DNA of 64,000 nucleotides from an uncultured Saprospiraceae bacterium (GCA_938003955.1 CALKXE010000005.1:1-64000), one strand, 5' to 3'. Shown: positions 8,483 to 17,802, counted from the stretch's first letter. The notes: generated from the sequence alone by a model not told the origin. Program-made: numbers and translations.

Positions 8483-10252
8483 ATGCAAGTAAGAAACATA
8501 GCGATCATCGCTCACGTAGATCACGGGAAAACAACATTGGTAGATAAGTTTATCGATCAGTGTCAAGCAATGGACGAGAGAGCTACAAGACAAGAAGCTC
8601 ACCTTGATAATAACGATCTTGAAAGAGAGAGAGGTATCACAATATTGAGTAAGAATGTATCCGTAACATATAAGGATACAAAAATTAATATTATTGATAC
8701 TCCTGGTCACGCCGATTTCGGTGGTGAAGTAGAGCGTGTATTGAAAATGGCAGATGGTGTATTGATCTTGGTAGATGCATTTGAAGGACCTATGCCTCAG
8801 ACAAGATTCGTAATGTCAAAAGCATTGGCTTTAGGACTGAAGCCGATTCTTGTTGTAAATAAAGTCGATAAAGAAAACTGTAGACCAGAGGAAGTACAGA
8901 GTGATGTATTTGATTTGATGTTCAACTTAGGTGGTACAGAAGATCAATTAGATTTCGTTACGCTATTTGGATCTTCTAAGTTTGGTTGGATGAGTTTTGA
9001 CCATGAGAAAAAGACGGATAATATTGTTCCTCTTTTAGATGCAATTCTTGATCATATTCCTCAAGGACCTTATGTTGAGGGACCAGTACAGATGCAGATT
9101 ACATCTTTAGATTTCTCTAAATTTACAGGGAGAATAGCGATAGGACGTATTGCAAGAGGTACTATCGTAGAGAATACTGATTTCATGCTAATGCAAGCTG
9201 ATGGCGTGCAGAAGAAAGTAAGAGCTAAAGAAGTGCATGTATTTGAAGGTCTTGTTAAGACTAAAGTAACAGAAGCAAGATGTGGAGATATCTGTGCATT
9301 GATCGGTATAGAAGGTTTTGATATTGGTGATACAGTCGCTGATCTTGAGAATCCAGAGGCATTGCCAAGAATTAAGGTTGATGAGCCTACTATGAGTATG
9401 TTGTTTACGATTAATAATTCTCCTTTCTTCGGTAAAGAAGGAAAGTTTGTAACATCAAGACACTTAAGAGATAGACTTCATGCAGAGTTAGAAAAGAACC
9501 TTGCTCTTCAAGTACACGAAACTGATACGGAGGATAAATTTATCGTATTCGGTAGAGGAGTACTTCACCTTTCTGTATTGATTGAAACAATGAGAAGAGA
9601 AGGTTATGAATTACAAGTGGGTAAGCCACAAGTAATCTTAAAAGAGGTAGATGGTGTTAGATGTGAGCCAATAGAGTTAATGGTAATTGATGTGCCAGAA
9701 GCAACTTCAGGTAAAGTAATCGAATTGGTTACTATGAGAAAAGGTATGCTAACGATAATGGAGCCAAAAGGTGATGTTCAGCATTTAGAGTTTGAAATCC
9801 CATCAAGAGGTATAATAGGATTAAGAAATAACGTACTTACAGCTTCAGCAGGTGAAGCTATAATGACACACAGATTTCTAGAGTATGCTCCACATAAAGG
9901 AGAAATTCCAGCAAGATTGAAAGGATCACTTGTATCTATGGAAAAAGGAGCTTGTACTGCTTTTGCAATTGATAGATTACAAGATAGAGGTAAGTTTTTT
10001 ATCGATCCGGGAGATGAGATCTACGTAGGTCAAGTAGTAGGTGAAAATAGTAGAGATAATGATTTGGAGGTGAATCTTGTAAAAGGGAAAAAACTTTCGA
10101 ACATGAGATCTTCTGGTGCGGATGATGCAGCTAAAATATTCCCGAAAATCAATTTCTCATTAGAGGAGGCGATGGAGTATATTAGAGCGGATGAGTACTT
10201 AGAGGTTACTCCTTTGAGTCTTAGAATGAGAAAAATATCTTATAAGAAGTAA
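8483..10252 (+). CDS. typA: Ribosome-associated translational GTPase TypA/BipA
   Basis: A 589-residue EF-G-like GTPase. G motifs: AHVDHGKTTL (G1), RERGITI (G2), DTPGHADFGG (G3), NKVDK (G4). After the G domain come domain II, EF-G domain III/V-like folds and the TypA-specific C-terminal domain (KGKKLSNMRSSGADDA). Length and order match bacterial TypA/BipA, which helps 50S ribosome assembly and stress or cold adaptation. It follows an RNA helicase gene on the same strand after 159 non-coding bases, a plausible functional pairing for ribosome assembly, although separate transcription is likely. Confidence 0.95.
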   Translation: MQVRNIAIIAHVDHGKTTLVDKFIDQCQAMDERATRQEAHLDNNDLERERGITILSKNVSVTYKDTKINIIDTPGHADFGGEVERVLKMADGVLILVDAFEGPMPQTRFVMSKALALGLKPILVVNKVDKENCRPEEVQSDVFDLMFNLGGTEDQLDFVTLFGSSKFGWMSFDHEKKTDNIVPLLDAILDHIPQGPYVEGPVQMQITSLDFSKFTGRIAIGRIARGTIVENTDFMLMQADGVQKKVRAKEVHVFEGLVKTKVTEARCGDICALIGIEGFDIGDTVADLENPEALPRIKVDEPTMSMLFTINNSPFFGKEGKFVTSRHLRDRLHAELEKNLALQVHETDTEDKFIVFGRGVLHLSVLIETMRREGYELQVGKPQVILKEVDGVRCEPIELMVIDVPEATSGKVIELVTMRKGMLTIMEPKGDVQHLEFEIPSRGIIGLRNNVLTASAGEAIMTHRFLEYAPHKGEIPARLKGSLVSMEKGACTAFAIDRLQDRGKFFIDPGDEIYVGQVVGENSRDNDLEVNLVKGKKLSNMRSSGADDAAKIFPKINFSLEEAMEYIRADEYLEVTPLSLRMRKISYKK

Positions 10253-10300
10253 TATCGATCTATGAATATAGATTGTTATACTATCTGACAATATACATAC

Positions 10301-10330
10301 AGTGCGCATCTAACTTTGTTGGTGCGCACT
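10301..10330 (+). terminator. Hairpin terminator of typA with a promoter-like box in its loop
   Basis: AGTGCGCA (10301-10308) and TGCGCACT (10323-10330) are perfect inverted arms separated by 14 bases and followed by TTTATATT. The loop contains TAACTTTG (10311-10318), an exact TAnnTTTG match, 33 bases before the start of the small downstream gene. Either it terminates typA, or a new transcript begins within it, or both. Confidence 0.6.
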
Positions 10331-10350
10331 TTTATATTAAAACAAAACAC

Positions 10351-10506
10351 ATGAAACGTAAATACGCCCCATATATATCAATTCTAGTTGGAGTTATTGT
10401 GATTGGATCATATTTGTATAGTACCTATGCTCATAACGAATACATAAAAACTGAACAACAAAAGATAATTAAAGAGCGTAATGAATCTAGGGCATTAAGA
10501 AAGTAG
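10351..10506 (+). CDS. Small single-pass membrane protein, unknown
   Basis: A 51-residue frame starting MKRKYAPYISILVGVIVIGS at ATG 10351. It has a basic N-terminus, one hydrophobic helix of ~18 residues, and a charged tail (EQQKIIKERNESRALRK) that could form a helix. The ATG at 10351 follows a promoter-like box; a longer in-frame start at 10273 would pass through the upstream hairpin and add nothing membrane-like. No family recognised. Tail-facing-cytoplasm topology is predicted from the positive-inside rule only weakly, since both ends are basic. Confidence 0.5.
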   Translation: MKRKYAPYISILVGVIVIGSYLYSTYAHNEYIKTEQQKIIKERNESRALRK

Positions 10507-10548
10507 GTTTTTAACGAGCAATTTTATATACGCTAAATTTTACTTGAT

Positions 10549-11091
10549 TTGAGACCGATTCTATATTTACTGTTATTTACAATGTTTTCTTGTTCTAACA
10601 ATGTCAATTTATATTACTATTGTGTAGAGAATAGAGACGGAGTAGTTACTGAAGAATTTACTAAGTCTGATTATTATACCGCAGATCAGAGAGGTGTCAT
10701 TGCTTACGAATCGCAGTTGAACCACAATAAGACGATTATAAGAAATTGGAAATTTCCATCCTCAAAGGGTAGAATAGCAGAAGAACTAGATTTTTCATTC
10801 AGTGGTATTAATTATATATCGAGTATCCTAGGCAAAAAGGTGATAAATATAAATGGTCAAGAATATGAAATAATAAAATATAATATTGATCAAGTATTAA
10901 GTCAAGATGAAGAATCAAATAAATTCTTTGTAAAGGAATTTGGAATAATTCTAGAGACTTTCTGGAAGAGGAATTTTATTCAAATAGCTGAGATATATGA
11001 TAAGTCAAATACCACGATTAAATTTTTGATAAATGAAATTATAGAGGATCAGAATTTTATGTGGAATCAGAATAATATAGGAAGTGAGTAA
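10549..11091 (+). CDS. Putative lipoprotein, unknown function
   Basis: A 180-residue frame from a TTG codon: MRPILYLLLFTMFSCSNN. A basic residue, a hydrophobic stretch and a cysteine at residue 15 make a short lipoprotein signal, although the lipobox (MFSC) is not ideal. The start codon is chosen because it gives the signal; the next ATG would begin inside it. The mature part is polar, with many Asn/Lys/Ile, and has no recognised domain. Base composition is more AT-rich than the flanking housekeeping genes. Confidence 0.6.
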   Translation: MRPILYLLLFTMFSCSNNVNLYYYCVENRDGVVTEEFTKSDYYTADQRGVIAYESQLNHNKTIIRNWKFPSSKGRIAEELDFSFSGINYISSILGKKVININGQEYEIIKYNIDQVLSQDEESNKFFVKEFGIILETFWKRNFIQIAEIYDKSNTTIKFLINEIIEDQNFMWNQNNIGSE

Positions 11092-11147
11092 TGAAATATG
11101 GTTTATCGGTATGATTACCAATTACTTGTTATGTAAATAGTCACTTA

Positions 11148-11873
11148 CTAATCCTTTGCAAACAATAGCAATAACGAAAACTTTATACAATAAACCAAAA
11201 AATGTATACGCTCAGGAAATTTCACAATGAGCTTTAGTCCTTCTTTTATGAGTATCCAATTTAGATTAAGATACAAACCAAGCTTTGGTTTTAGTGAGAT
11301 ATAATTTGCATTATAATCACTTCTAGCATCTATTACAAGATCTGCAATACCCATAAGTTTGCAAAGATTGTTGAAGAGTTGGCCAAAAGCATGAGTCGAA
11401 TCTATTTTCATTATGGATAGGGGGAGCTCAGCAGTGGCTTTTCCTTCCAGCATTATTAGTTCGATCAGTTTTGATTCGTCTTTAGTATGCCGCTTTCGTT
11501 CTGTATAATCAAATATGTCAGAAACTGCTTTGTGAAATCTTTCCGTTATATCTAATTCGATTACTATCTTTTTTAATACATGCATTCTATTGGATAAGGT
11601 CTCGCTTGCAAGTTTATGTATTAACTTTTCATCGTTATTACATAAGTACATTAACATGCAATTTGTAATATCGTTTCTTTCTGATTCTGTAGGTAGTTCA
11701 TCTACAACTTGATCTACTTCATCAATTGCTAATATTAAGTGGTCCATCATTAATTTAGTCCGATCATCTACAATTAACTTATACGCATCTGTGAGGACAT
11801 GCATTTCTTCGCTTAGTTTTCGATATATAGATCTGGTCGAGTCCCAATCTGGATTTTTTAGATAATCTGACAT
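11148..11873 (-). CDS. Helical protein, possibly degenerate squalene/phytoene-synthase-like fold
   Basis: A 241-residue, strongly alpha-helical protein without signal peptide. Two stretches recall the two Asp-rich motifs of head-to-head prenyl synthases: DHLILAIDEVDQVVDE at about residues 44-59, and FGQLFNNLCKLMGIADLVID followed by ARSDYN at about 168-193. The latter resembles the GQxxQxxNILRDxxEDxxxGRxYLP helix of phytoene/squalene synthases in spacing. The C-terminus is hydrophobic (HFLVYCIKFSLLLLFAKD), perhaps membrane-associated. The resemblance is by eye and the usual DxxxD spacing is imperfect, so an inactive or distant relative, or chance, is possible. It is a single gene with no obvious operon partner. 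Confidence 0.5.
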   Translation of the reverse strand: MSDYLKNPDWDSTRSIYRKLSEEMHVLTDAYKLIVDDRTKLMMDHLILAIDEVDQVVDELPTESERNDITNCMLMYLCNNDEKLIHKLASETLSNRMHVLKKIVIELDITERFHKAVSDIFDYTERKRHTKDESKLIELIMLEGKATAELPLSIMKIDSTHAFGQLFNNLCKLMGIADLVIDARSDYNANYISLKPKLGLYLNLNWILIKEGLKLIVKFPERIHFLVYCIKFSLLLLFAKD

Positions 11874-11931
11874 GCTGCAGTATTTTTCCTGAGAATTTGA
11901 TTAACGTGTAATAAAATACTTACTTTTTAAT

Positions 11932-12426
11932 TCATTTGAAGTCAATATTTAATACATATTTTCCACATTCCTCTTCTGGTGCGTATGGGTCAGCTTGCAT
12001 CTTGTATCCCATTGAACTAATTAAACTGCGTTTAATAAATTTCATATCCGAAATGGTTGATTCTTTAGGTATTAGTTCTGAATATATTACTTCTCCTAGT
12101 TTATCGATACATAATTTTAAAGCTACTTTTCCATTTATCTTTTGTTGTGTTTCTCTGCGGATTAACTTTTTCCAGTTTCGTTTTACAACTTTTCTGTTAC
12201 TGAAAAATAAATCTTCTACTATCTCACTTTTACCAGCCCTTATGGAGTCTGCAGTTGTTCTATTATTGATAAAGTAAATTGTTTCATTACTAACACTATC
12301 AATTTTTAATTGGATGCTATATCCTTCAATTACTTCAGCTCCTTGGTGATAACTGGGAGTCATGGTTTTACAGCCATAAATGAATAACAATATCGATATT
12401 AGTAAATATATTTTTGATGTTTTCAT
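11932..12426 (-). CDS. Lipoprotein with TonB-C-like domain
   Basis: A 164-residue protein. The signal MKTSKIYLLISILLFIYGCK has a clear lipobox (IYGC, Cys19). Residues ~95-164 (INGKVALKLCIDKLGEVIYS through a terminal KYVLNIDFK) resemble the alpha/beta C-terminal domain of TonB/AgmX-type proteins, with the Gly-x-Val/Leu-Gly-x-Val pattern. The protein lacks a transmembrane anchor and Pro-rich linker, so it is not an energy transducer; it may bind envelope partners. Function unknown. Confidence 0.65.
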   Translation of the reverse strand: MKTSKIYLLISILLFIYGCKTMTPSYHQGAEVIEGYSIQLKIDSVSNETIYFINNRTTADSIRAGKSEIVEDLFFSNRKVVKRNWKKLIRRETQQKINGKVALKLCIDKLGEVIYSELIPKESTISDMKFIKRSLISSMGYKMQADPYAPEEECGKYVLNIDFK

Positions 12427-12530
12427 TTTGTAATTTTTGGTACCCTTACTTGCAATAGGCTTAAGCGGCTATTGTATTGTGCATTACTGAATAATTAATA
12501 GTTATTATAATAAAGTTATTTTAAATTAAA

Positions 12531-12575
12531 AATTGTCATAATTCACTGACTATTATAATTATAGTAGCGACAATT
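12531..12575. promoter_or_regulatory. Nested inverted repeats upstream of the SulP gene
   Basis: AATTGTC (12531-12537) and GACAATT (12569-12575) are inverted arms around an inner near-palindrome ACTATTATAATTATAGT. A weak -7 box TACTTTCG follows at 12597-12604, so the repeat would lie upstream of the promoter, where an activator could bind. No T-run follows, so a terminator is unlikely. There is no evidence beyond symmetry and position. Confidence 0.35.
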
Positions 12576-12640
12576 CTCTCAATGCCTTAAGGAATGCTAC
12601 TTTCGATCTCTCTAGGAAGAAGATTAACGTAAAGAAATAT

Positions 12641-14908
12641 ATGACCAACCTAACATCTGGACACGAAGTGCCTGCAAGTGGATTTAAAGGACTAATACAA
12701 AACTGGCGAGCGGATTTATTAGCTGCTATAAGTGTATCCTTAGTCGCGCTTCCATTAGCTTTGGGTGTAGCGGTAGCGTCTGGCGTTGCTCCTATTGCGG
12801 GACTTATCTCGGCAATTATTGGTGGCGTTATAGTAACGTTATACAGAGGTAGTCACTTGGCTATCAATGGTCCCGCAGCTGGGCTTATTGCAGTTATTTT
12901 ATCTGCACTTGCAAGCTTGGATGATGGAAGTGGAAACGCGTTTAATTATGTACTTGCTGCCACTGTTGTAGCGGGTGGGATACAAGTAGTCTTGGGGATT
13001 TTTCGTCTGGGATTTATTGCCGAAAGTATACCATCATCAGTCATTACAGGAATAATGGTAGCCATAGGTGTGATTATTTTTACGAGCCAGATCTATGTAG
13101 CTATGGGTATCGACCCTATCCAAGGCAATACGATAGAGAAGCTTACAGGAATTGTGGATCATCTTGGTGAAATCAATCCATTCATAGCCATAATATCCTT
13201 TATTGGGATACTTATGTTGATTATTTTGCCCAAACTGCAATCAAGACTTTTTCATTTCCTACCTGCTTCACTTTGGGTTTTGATCGTATCTATTCCTTTG
13301 GTTTATCTTTTCAATTTTTTGAAAGGACATGACTTAAGTTTCTTTGGAAGACCTTTTCATGTAGGGCCTGAGTTCCTTATTCAGATGCCTGAGGATCTAT
13401 CTAAGATGATCATGTATCCTGATTTTAGTAAATCACATACTTTAGAGTTTTGGATCGCTGTGGTTTCCATAACTTTGATAGCATCTATACAGACACTTGC
13501 TATGGCCAAAGCCGTAGACAAGTTAGATCCGTACAAGAGAAAAACACAACTGAATAAAGATTTAATAGGAATAGGTATCGGAACTATGGTTTGTGGTGCG
13601 ATTGGTGGATTACCTATTATTACAGTAGTTGTAAGAAGTACTGTGAATATTACAAATCACGCCAAAACAAAATGGTCTAATTTTTATCATGGATTATTGC
13701 TTATTGTGTTCTTATTTCTTCTTACTCCGGTGATCCAAAAGATACCATATGCAGCATTGGCAGCTATACTTGTTTATATAGGATTTAGACTTGCGTCGCC
13801 CTCAGTATTCAAGAAGATATATAATGAAGGTCTTGAGCAACTACTATTTATGCTTGTAACCTTGATAATAACGTTGTATTCTAATTTGCTTTGGGGAATT
13901 ATTTGTGGAACGTTATTTACACTGTTGGTACAGATTTTACTTGCAAGACTGCCTATATCTAAGTTCTTCTCCTTGTCTGCAGCATCCGATACGAGTATGA
14001 TGATTAAGAAGGATGGTAGTTATGATCTTAAAATTAAAGGGGTAGCAAATTTTCTATCGATTCATAAGTTTATGTCTTTGATAAAAGATATACCTAAAGG
14101 GAAAACACTCAATATAGATCTAGCTGATACCAGATTGGTTGGTCTTACATACCAAGATAATTTCTTTGAATTTGTAGATAACTATAGGGGCGATGGAGGA
14201 ACAGTAAATATAAGTGGGATAGACAATCATGTCTCTTCATCAAATCATAGGAAAGCTATGAAGATATCGCTTGATAATAAACAAGTTCAGTTGTCTCCGA
14301 GACAAAATCGATTGGAGACGCTAGCTCAAGAAAACAATTATTCTTTTGATATTTTACCAGATCAAGATACTCAAGATTTAAATAAATTTAAGTTTTTTGA
14401 ATTGCGTCCAATAGAGAGAAAATCAAATGCGCTTTCTGGGAAATTTGAGACATCTCATAATACTTGGGAGATATCAGATGTAGTATTTAATGAAGGAGCA
14501 TCATTTACATCTGAAGTCTTTTATTCTACACTAATGACAATCAAGATCGATAGTGAAATACCTAAATTCATTATGGAGAAGGAAGGTTTTGTTGAAAAGC
14601 TATTCGATAGAGTAATGGCATTCACAGGATATAAGGATATCAATTTTAAAATGTACACAAAGTTCTCAAGTCAGTTCCTTTTAATGGGAGACAATGAAGA
14701 ACAGATTAGAGCATTCTTTACTGGACAACTCATTAAATTCTTTGAAGAGGAGTCAGTATTTCATGTAGAGAGTAATGGAAATGCGCTATTGGTATTTTCA
14801 AAAATTAAACTCGCTCGTACAGACGAGACTCAGAAATTACTTGAGTTTGGGGAAAGATTAATCGAAGAGCTAACTGTTTCTTATAATGAGAATAAAGCAT
14901 TGATGTAG
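12641..14908 (+). CDS. SulP family anion transporter with STAS domain and extra C-terminal domain
   Basis: A 755-residue inner-membrane transporter. The start has the SulP pattern (WRADLLAAISVSLVALPLAL, then HLAINGPAAGLIAVI), with 10-12 hydrophobic segments to about residue 440, a STAS-like domain about 450-535 (LKIKGVANFLSIHKF, LNIDLADTRLVGLT), and a further ~200 residues unusual for SulP proteins. SulP members carry sulfate, bicarbonate or other anions, generally with sodium or protons; the Bacteroidota version is often suspected of moving bicarbonate. No carbonic anhydrase or sulfate assimilation gene adjoins it, so the substrate is open. Confidence 0.88.
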   Translation: MTNLTSGHEVPASGFKGLIQNWRADLLAAISVSLVALPLALGVAVASGVAPIAGLISAIIGGVIVTLYRGSHLAINGPAAGLIAVILSALASLDDGSGNAFNYVLAATVVAGGIQVVLGIFRLGFIAESIPSSVITGIMVAIGVIIFTSQIYVAMGIDPIQGNTIEKLTGIVDHLGEINPFIAIISFIGILMLIILPKLQSRLFHFLPASLWVLIVSIPLVYLFNFLKGHDLSFFGRPFHVGPEFLIQMPEDLSKMIMYPDFSKSHTLEFWIAVVSITLIASIQTLAMAKAVDKLDPYKRKTQLNKDLIGIGIGTMVCGAIGGLPIITVVVRSTVNITNHAKTKWSNFYHGLLLIVFLFLLTPVIQKIPYAALAAILVYIGFRLASPSVFKKIYNEGLEQLLFMLVTLIITLYSNLLWGIICGTLFTLLVQILLARLPISKFFSLSAASDTSMMIKKDGSYDLKIKGVANFLSIHKFMSLIKDIPKGKTLNIDLADTRLVGLTYQDNFFEFVDNYRGDGGTVNISGIDNHVSSSNHRKAMKISLDNKQVQLSPRQNRLETLAQENNYSFDILPDQDTQDLNKFKFFELRPIERKSNALSGKFETSHNTWEISDVVFNEGASFTSEVFYSTLMTIKIDSEIPKFIMEKEGFVEKLFDRVMAFTGYKDINFKMYTKFSSQFLLMGDNEEQIRAFFTGQLIKFFEEESVFHVESNGNALLVFSKIKLARTDETQKLLEFGERLIEELTVSYNENKALM

Positions 14909-14943
14909 TACGAATTCTTCTTGATACTTATGGAAGATGAATT

Positions 14944-15810
14944 TTACTTTATAATCTCCAAAACATCCACTATCAATTGATCTACTAATTCACCACCGCG
15001 TTTGCTGAATAATTGATCTGCACGGTTTGCTAAGATTGCATTGATAGATATCGCCTGGTGCCCTAAAAGTTTAGACATTCCATATATGCCTGCAGTTTCC
15101 ATTTCTAGATTTGTGAACTGTAGTTTACCATAAGATTGCTTTGCTAAATCATCAATGAATGTGGAAGAATTCGGCTGACCTATAACTGATCGTCCTTGCG
15201 GACCATAGAATCCTGTCGCAGTGACAGTAATACCCTTCATTCCCAACTTACCAAATTTCTCGACAAGCTCTTTGCTTGCTGATGTAGCGTATGGATAAAT
15301 ATTTGGTAGGGTAGAGAGAGCCTCTTTTGCTATTTCGGCGACGATATCTTCATTGGTTGATTGGGTCCTTTCATAGTAATGCATTAGTCCATCGAGCCCA
15401 ACAGCCATTTCACTAATAAGAATTGTATTGATTTTAAGTTCGGATATTAATGAGCCAGAAGTACCAATTCTGTAGAATTTCAATTCTGTATGATCTGATT
15501 TCCTTTCTCTAGTCTGGAAATCAATATTGACCAACGCATCTAATTCAGTGAAGACGATGTCGATATTATCAGTGCCAATTCCCGTAGATATAACAGTAAG
15601 TCTTTTTCCTTTATATGATCCTGTTATTGTTTTAAATTCTCGCTTTGATACTTCAAATTCGATTGTGTCAAAGTGTTGACTTACCCGTTCAACTCGATCA
15701 GGATCTCCAACTGTGATTATGTCATTGGCAATCTGTCCCGGTTTGAGATTAAGATGATAAATACTTCCATCTGCATTGATTATTAGTTCTGACTCTGGAA
15801 TTCTGCTCAT
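14944..15810 (-). CDS. Nucleoside phosphorylase, uridine-phosphorylase-like
   Basis: A 288-residue member of the PNP_UDP_1 family, which splits a nucleoside with phosphate to base and ribose-1-phosphate. Motifs: VGDPDRVERVS (phosphate-binding loop), STGIGTDNIDIV, RIGTSGSL, and LEMETAGIYGMSKLLG, the EMET signature with the ribose-binding Met/Glu. The 5-base gap to the upstream MBL-fold gene suggests one transcript for both. Uridine is the likely substrate by overall resemblance, but this is not resolved by eye. Confidence 0.85.
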   Translation of the reverse strand: MSRIPESELIINADGSIYHLNLKPGQIANDIITVGDPDRVERVSQHFDTIEFEVSKREFKTITGSYKGKRLTVISTGIGTDNIDIVFTELDALVNIDFQTRERKSDHTELKFYRIGTSGSLISELKINTILISEMAVGLDGLMHYYERTQSTNEDIVAEIAKEALSTLPNIYPYATSASKELVEKFGKLGMKGITVTATGFYGPQGRSVIGQPNSSTFIDDLAKQSYGKLQFTNLEMETAGIYGMSKLLGHQAISINAILANRADQLFSKRGGELVDQLIVDVLEIIK

Positions 15811-15814
15811 AATA

Positions 15815-16654
15815 TTATATTCTTATTTCATTTCCGAAGACTACACGACCTCTCTCATTTTTGATCAATTCTGCACATGCAATATCTTTATCATGTTCAA
15901 AAAAGATGAAATGGTCCGTTCCAATTACTCTCTCATACAACGCAGCTTTTTCTTTTAATGTATCAAGTGGTCGGATGTCATATCCCATTACATACGGCAT
16001 ACCTATGTGGCAATGAGAGGGAAGTAAGTCAGCGGTATACACAATCGTGCGACCATCATCAAGTTTGATATATGGAGTCATAAGTGCTTCCGTATGTCCA
16101 TATGCAAATCCAATGTTGATATGATCAGTAAAAGAAACCCCTTCTTCTACGTCTATGAATTTCAGAACTCCATGATCCATTAACGGAACGATGTTCTCTT
16201 TAAGAAAAGATGCCCGTTCTCTTGGATTAGGATCTATAGCCCAGTTATATTGCTTTTCATTTGACCAATAGGTAGCATTAGGGAATGTTGGAATGAGGTT
16301 TCCATCTTTATCTCGTTTTATAGCTCCTCCAACATGATCGAAATGAAGATGGGTCAAAAATACGTCTGTAATATCTTCAGGTCTAAATCCTGCTTTGTCC
16401 AAAGATCCAATAAGATTGTCTTCACCATGCGGATGGAAATGAGATCTGAACTTCGCATCTTGCTTATCTCCAAGGCCAGTATCAATTAATATTTTACGTT
16501 CTCCTTCTTCAATTAATAAACATCTCATTGCCCAAGTACACATATTGTTATCATCGGGTTTATTGAGTTTTTGCCACATTGACTTAGGTACTACTCCGAA
16601 CATAGCTCCACCGTCTAGTTTGAATTTTCCAGTTTCTATTATATGTAGTTTCAT
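15815..16654 (-). CDS. MBL-fold metallo-hydrolase
   Basis: A 279-residue metallo-beta-lactamase-fold protein with the HxHxDH zinc motif in FLTHLHFDHVGGA (about residues 99-111), a further His in GHTEALMTPY and an Asp in YTADLLPSHCH. The layout (LIDTGLGDKQDAKF before the motif) resembles AHL-lactonase/quorum-quenching-like and arylsulfatase-like MBL hydrolases, a large group of mixed esterases and lactonases. It is first gene of a pair with the nucleoside phosphorylase. Substrate unknown; no signal peptide, so cytoplasmic. Confidence 0.85.
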   Translation of the reverse strand: MKLHIIETGKFKLDGGAMFGVVPKSMWQKLNKPDDNNMCTWAMRCLLIEEGERKILIDTGLGDKQDAKFRSHFHPHGEDNLIGSLDKAGFRPEDITDVFLTHLHFDHVGGAIKRDKDGNLIPTFPNATYWSNEKQYNWAIDPNPRERASFLKENIVPLMDHGVLKFIDVEEGVSFTDHINIGFAYGHTEALMTPYIKLDDGRTIVYTADLLPSHCHIGMPYVMGYDIRPLDTLKEKAALYERVIGTDHFIFFEHDKDIACAELIKNERGRVVFGNEIRI

Positions 16655-16765
16655 TTTTTTTGTTTTGGACCGCGTTGTTATTCGATTGTTCGACTTTTGG
16701 ACAGCGTTGCTTTTGGATGTTAGACTTTTAGATATTTGGGCCAGAACAATTCAATAATTCAACAA
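16655..16765. repeat. Degenerate GTC(C/G)AAAA-type repeat between mltG and the MBL gene
   Basis: This 111-base spacer reads, on the minus strand, as loosely phased CCAAAAGCAACGCTGTC / CAAAAGTCGAACAATCGAA units. The 15-mer at 16700-16714 (minus) matches AAAAGCAAAGCTGTC at 40411-40425 in 14 of 15 bases. It appears to be the same kind of dispersed low-complexity spacer seen upstream of the Rrf2 gene. It is non-coding. Confidence 0.55.
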
Positions 16766-17797
16766 CTATCTAATCCCTTGCTTATTTAGCCACGCTCTGT
16801 ATTCATTTGCATTTTTATTATGTCCTCTGAGTGTTTTCGCAAATGCATGTTTTGTTCCATATCCTGGCTTCGCACACATGAATAAGTAATCATGTTTCTC
16901 ATAATCTAATACTGCATCAATCGATTGGATAGATGGCATATAGATTGGGCCTGGAGGAAGGCCACTGTATTTGTAAGTATTATATGGCGAGTCGAATGTT
17001 AAGTGTTTGTTGAGTACTCTACGCAGTTCGAAGTCTCCATTGGCATATACTACTGTTGGATCAGCCTGAAGTGCTATTCCTCCTTTTAGTCTGTTTAGAT
17101 ATAATCCAGCAATGGTCGGTCTTTCAGGTCCATGCTGAGATTCTTTTTCTACTATACTAGCCAAGATATAAACTTCAGCTTCCGTTAGGTCAAGTTTGTC
17201 TGCTTTAGCTTTTCGATCTTTTTGGTTCCAAAAACTTTTCTGTTCCTTTAGCATTCTTGTCACGATCTTCTCCGTGGGCACGTTCCAAAACATACTGTAT
17301 GTATTCGGAATGAATGCTGTCATGAAATTATCCTTATTATAACCAAGATTAGCTAAGAGGTCAGATTGAGTAAAATACTGAGCTAAATCGGCTGAATCAA
17401 CTTCTAGATCTTTAGTTATCAATCCCGCTAACTGATCCATCGATCTTACATTATTGAATGTAACTGTAACAGGCTTCTGGTTTCCCGATCTTAGAAGGCC
17501 AATTATTTCTCTGTTGTTCCATCCTTTTTTGATAAGATATCTGCCAGAAGGAACAACATCTTTTTTGTATTTCATCCAACCAGCTACACGATCAAATGAT
17601 TCTATGTTATCCAATATTTGGCTCGCTTCTAACTTTTTATAAACATTTTTGTATGAAGACTCTTGTTGAATCTTTAGCTCATATTCGTTTTCAGAAAAAG
17701 ACGTATTGGGATCAAAAATACTTCCATATCCCCAATAGGCTACACATCCAGCTATTAAGCCTAGAATTAATACTGCATATAAGAACTTCTTCATCAT
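16766..17797 (-). CDS. mltG: Endolytic peptidoglycan transglycosylase MltG
   Basis: A 343-residue YceG/MltG-family protein. One N-terminal membrane helix (KFLYAVLILGLIAGCVAYWG) is followed by a LysM-like region and the catalytic domain, with the conserved Glu in ASIVEKESQHGPER and the downstream LQADPTVVYA and YNTYKYSGLPPGPI motifs. MltG cleaves nascent glycan strands at the inner membrane and ends their elongation. The panB gene lies just 5 bases upstream on the same strand, so both are likely one transcript. Confidence 0.93.
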   Translation of the reverse strand: MMKKFLYAVLILGLIAGCVAYWGYGSIFDPNTSFSENEYELKIQQESSYKNVYKKLEASQILDNIESFDRVAGWMKYKKDVVPSGRYLIKKGWNNREIIGLLRSGNQKPVTVTFNNVRSMDQLAGLITKDLEVDSADLAQYFTQSDLLANLGYNKDNFMTAFIPNTYSMFWNVPTEKIVTRMLKEQKSFWNQKDRKAKADKLDLTEAEVYILASIVEKESQHGPERPTIAGLYLNRLKGGIALQADPTVVYANGDFELRRVLNKHLTFDSPYNTYKYSGLPPGPIYMPSIQSIDAVLDYEKHDYLFMCAKPGYGTKHAFAKTLRGHNKNANEYRAWLNKQGIR

Positions 17798-17802
17798 ACG
17801 GC

